Assembly (NCBI GenBank): GCA_003427395.1
Contig: BFEA01000533.1
Coordinates: forward strand, 46,784-84,007
Direction of reading: 5' to 3'
Source: Chara braunii
Taxonomy: Eukaryota; Streptophyta; Charophyceae; Charales; Characeae
DNA length: 37,224 nucleotides
Position 1 is the stretch's first letter; every line of letters starts with the position of its first letter. Positions 37,195-37,224 of this stretch are shown in pieces. The translations under genes and the position numbers were made by a program. The notes beneath the pieces were generated by a model. The model was not told where the DNA came from and ran no database searches. It was given only the letters and a program-made list of their open reading frames with translations.

Positions 37195-37224
<30 letters not shown>
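37195..37224 (-). repeat. Poly(T) at window edge
   Basis: The last 30 bases are T. This may be the tail of a minus-strand retroposon continuing beyond the window, or a gap-adjacent artefact. The preceding GGCCATTATCTGGCCCGGC resembles the GGCCATTACCTGGC block of the 23696 family, but the order differs. Confidence 0.6.

Noticed and set aside
1-37224. CRISPR array, bacterial operon or ribosome-binding sites
   Set aside because: No regularly spaced identical repeats with unique spacers. The content is eukaryotic (poly(A) retroposons, LINE, ABCG).

Overview
The window looks like a repeat-dominated stretch of a large plant-type nuclear genome. The evidence is dense microsatellites, poly(A)-tailed retroposons, foldback elements, a plant-style L1-like LINE and an ABCG half-transporter. 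A streptophyte alga such as Chara is my best guess: the most unusual element resembles the Chlamys group of Penelope-like retroelements, described from green algae, spike mosses and slime moulds. The species is inference, not a sequence match. Two N bases lie inside GA microsatellites at 25628 and 26795.

Layout. 1-3.3 kb: purine-rich low complexity, a GGGCCT-ended foldback, a G-tract MITE half, a second foldback split by a minus-strand retroposon, and one insertion that is essentially only a poly(A) tail. 3.37-9.91 kb: a hAT-like pair of ends (CAGGGTTG...CAACCCTG) sits inside an ATT microsatellite. It brackets a decayed Penelope-like element with direct pseudo-LTRs (about 3537-4166 and 8661-9290). 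The element's order is zinc knuckle, coiled coil, GIY-YIG endonuclease, CxC linker, reverse transcriptase. 9.9-13.9 kb: ATT, GAA, GACA and TTA simple repeats and unassigned sequence. 13.9-21.24 kb: a decayed L1-like LINE. ORF1 has a DUF4283-like RNA-binding region and a damaged knuckle; ORF2 has AP endonuclease, RT and a C-terminal tail; a poly(A) tail follows. ORF2 is split near 19.39-20.21 kb by an unrecognised element whose minus-strand ORF has a relative at 33.07-33.41 kb. 21.2-26.9 kb: GA/TC hairpin cluster, a G-tract TIR MITE, tRNA-derived SINE copies, and a 254 bp retroposon with a perfect 17 bp target-site duplication. 26.87-28.79 kb: the only intact protein gene, an intronless 640-residue ABCG half-transporter starting 8 bp after a long GA tract. 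28.8-37.2 kb: two more short retroposition scars, a 9 bp minisatellite, three foldbacks of one family, a near-perfect 41 bp-arm hairpin, the second copy of the unknown element, and low-information sequence ending in poly(T).

The genes do not form a pathway or operon. One apparently functional membrane transporter is embedded in nested mobile elements, nearly all of them broken by stops and frameshifts. The most interesting parts are the permuted Penelope-like element, the paired unknown ORF family and the recurring foldback or hairpin units.
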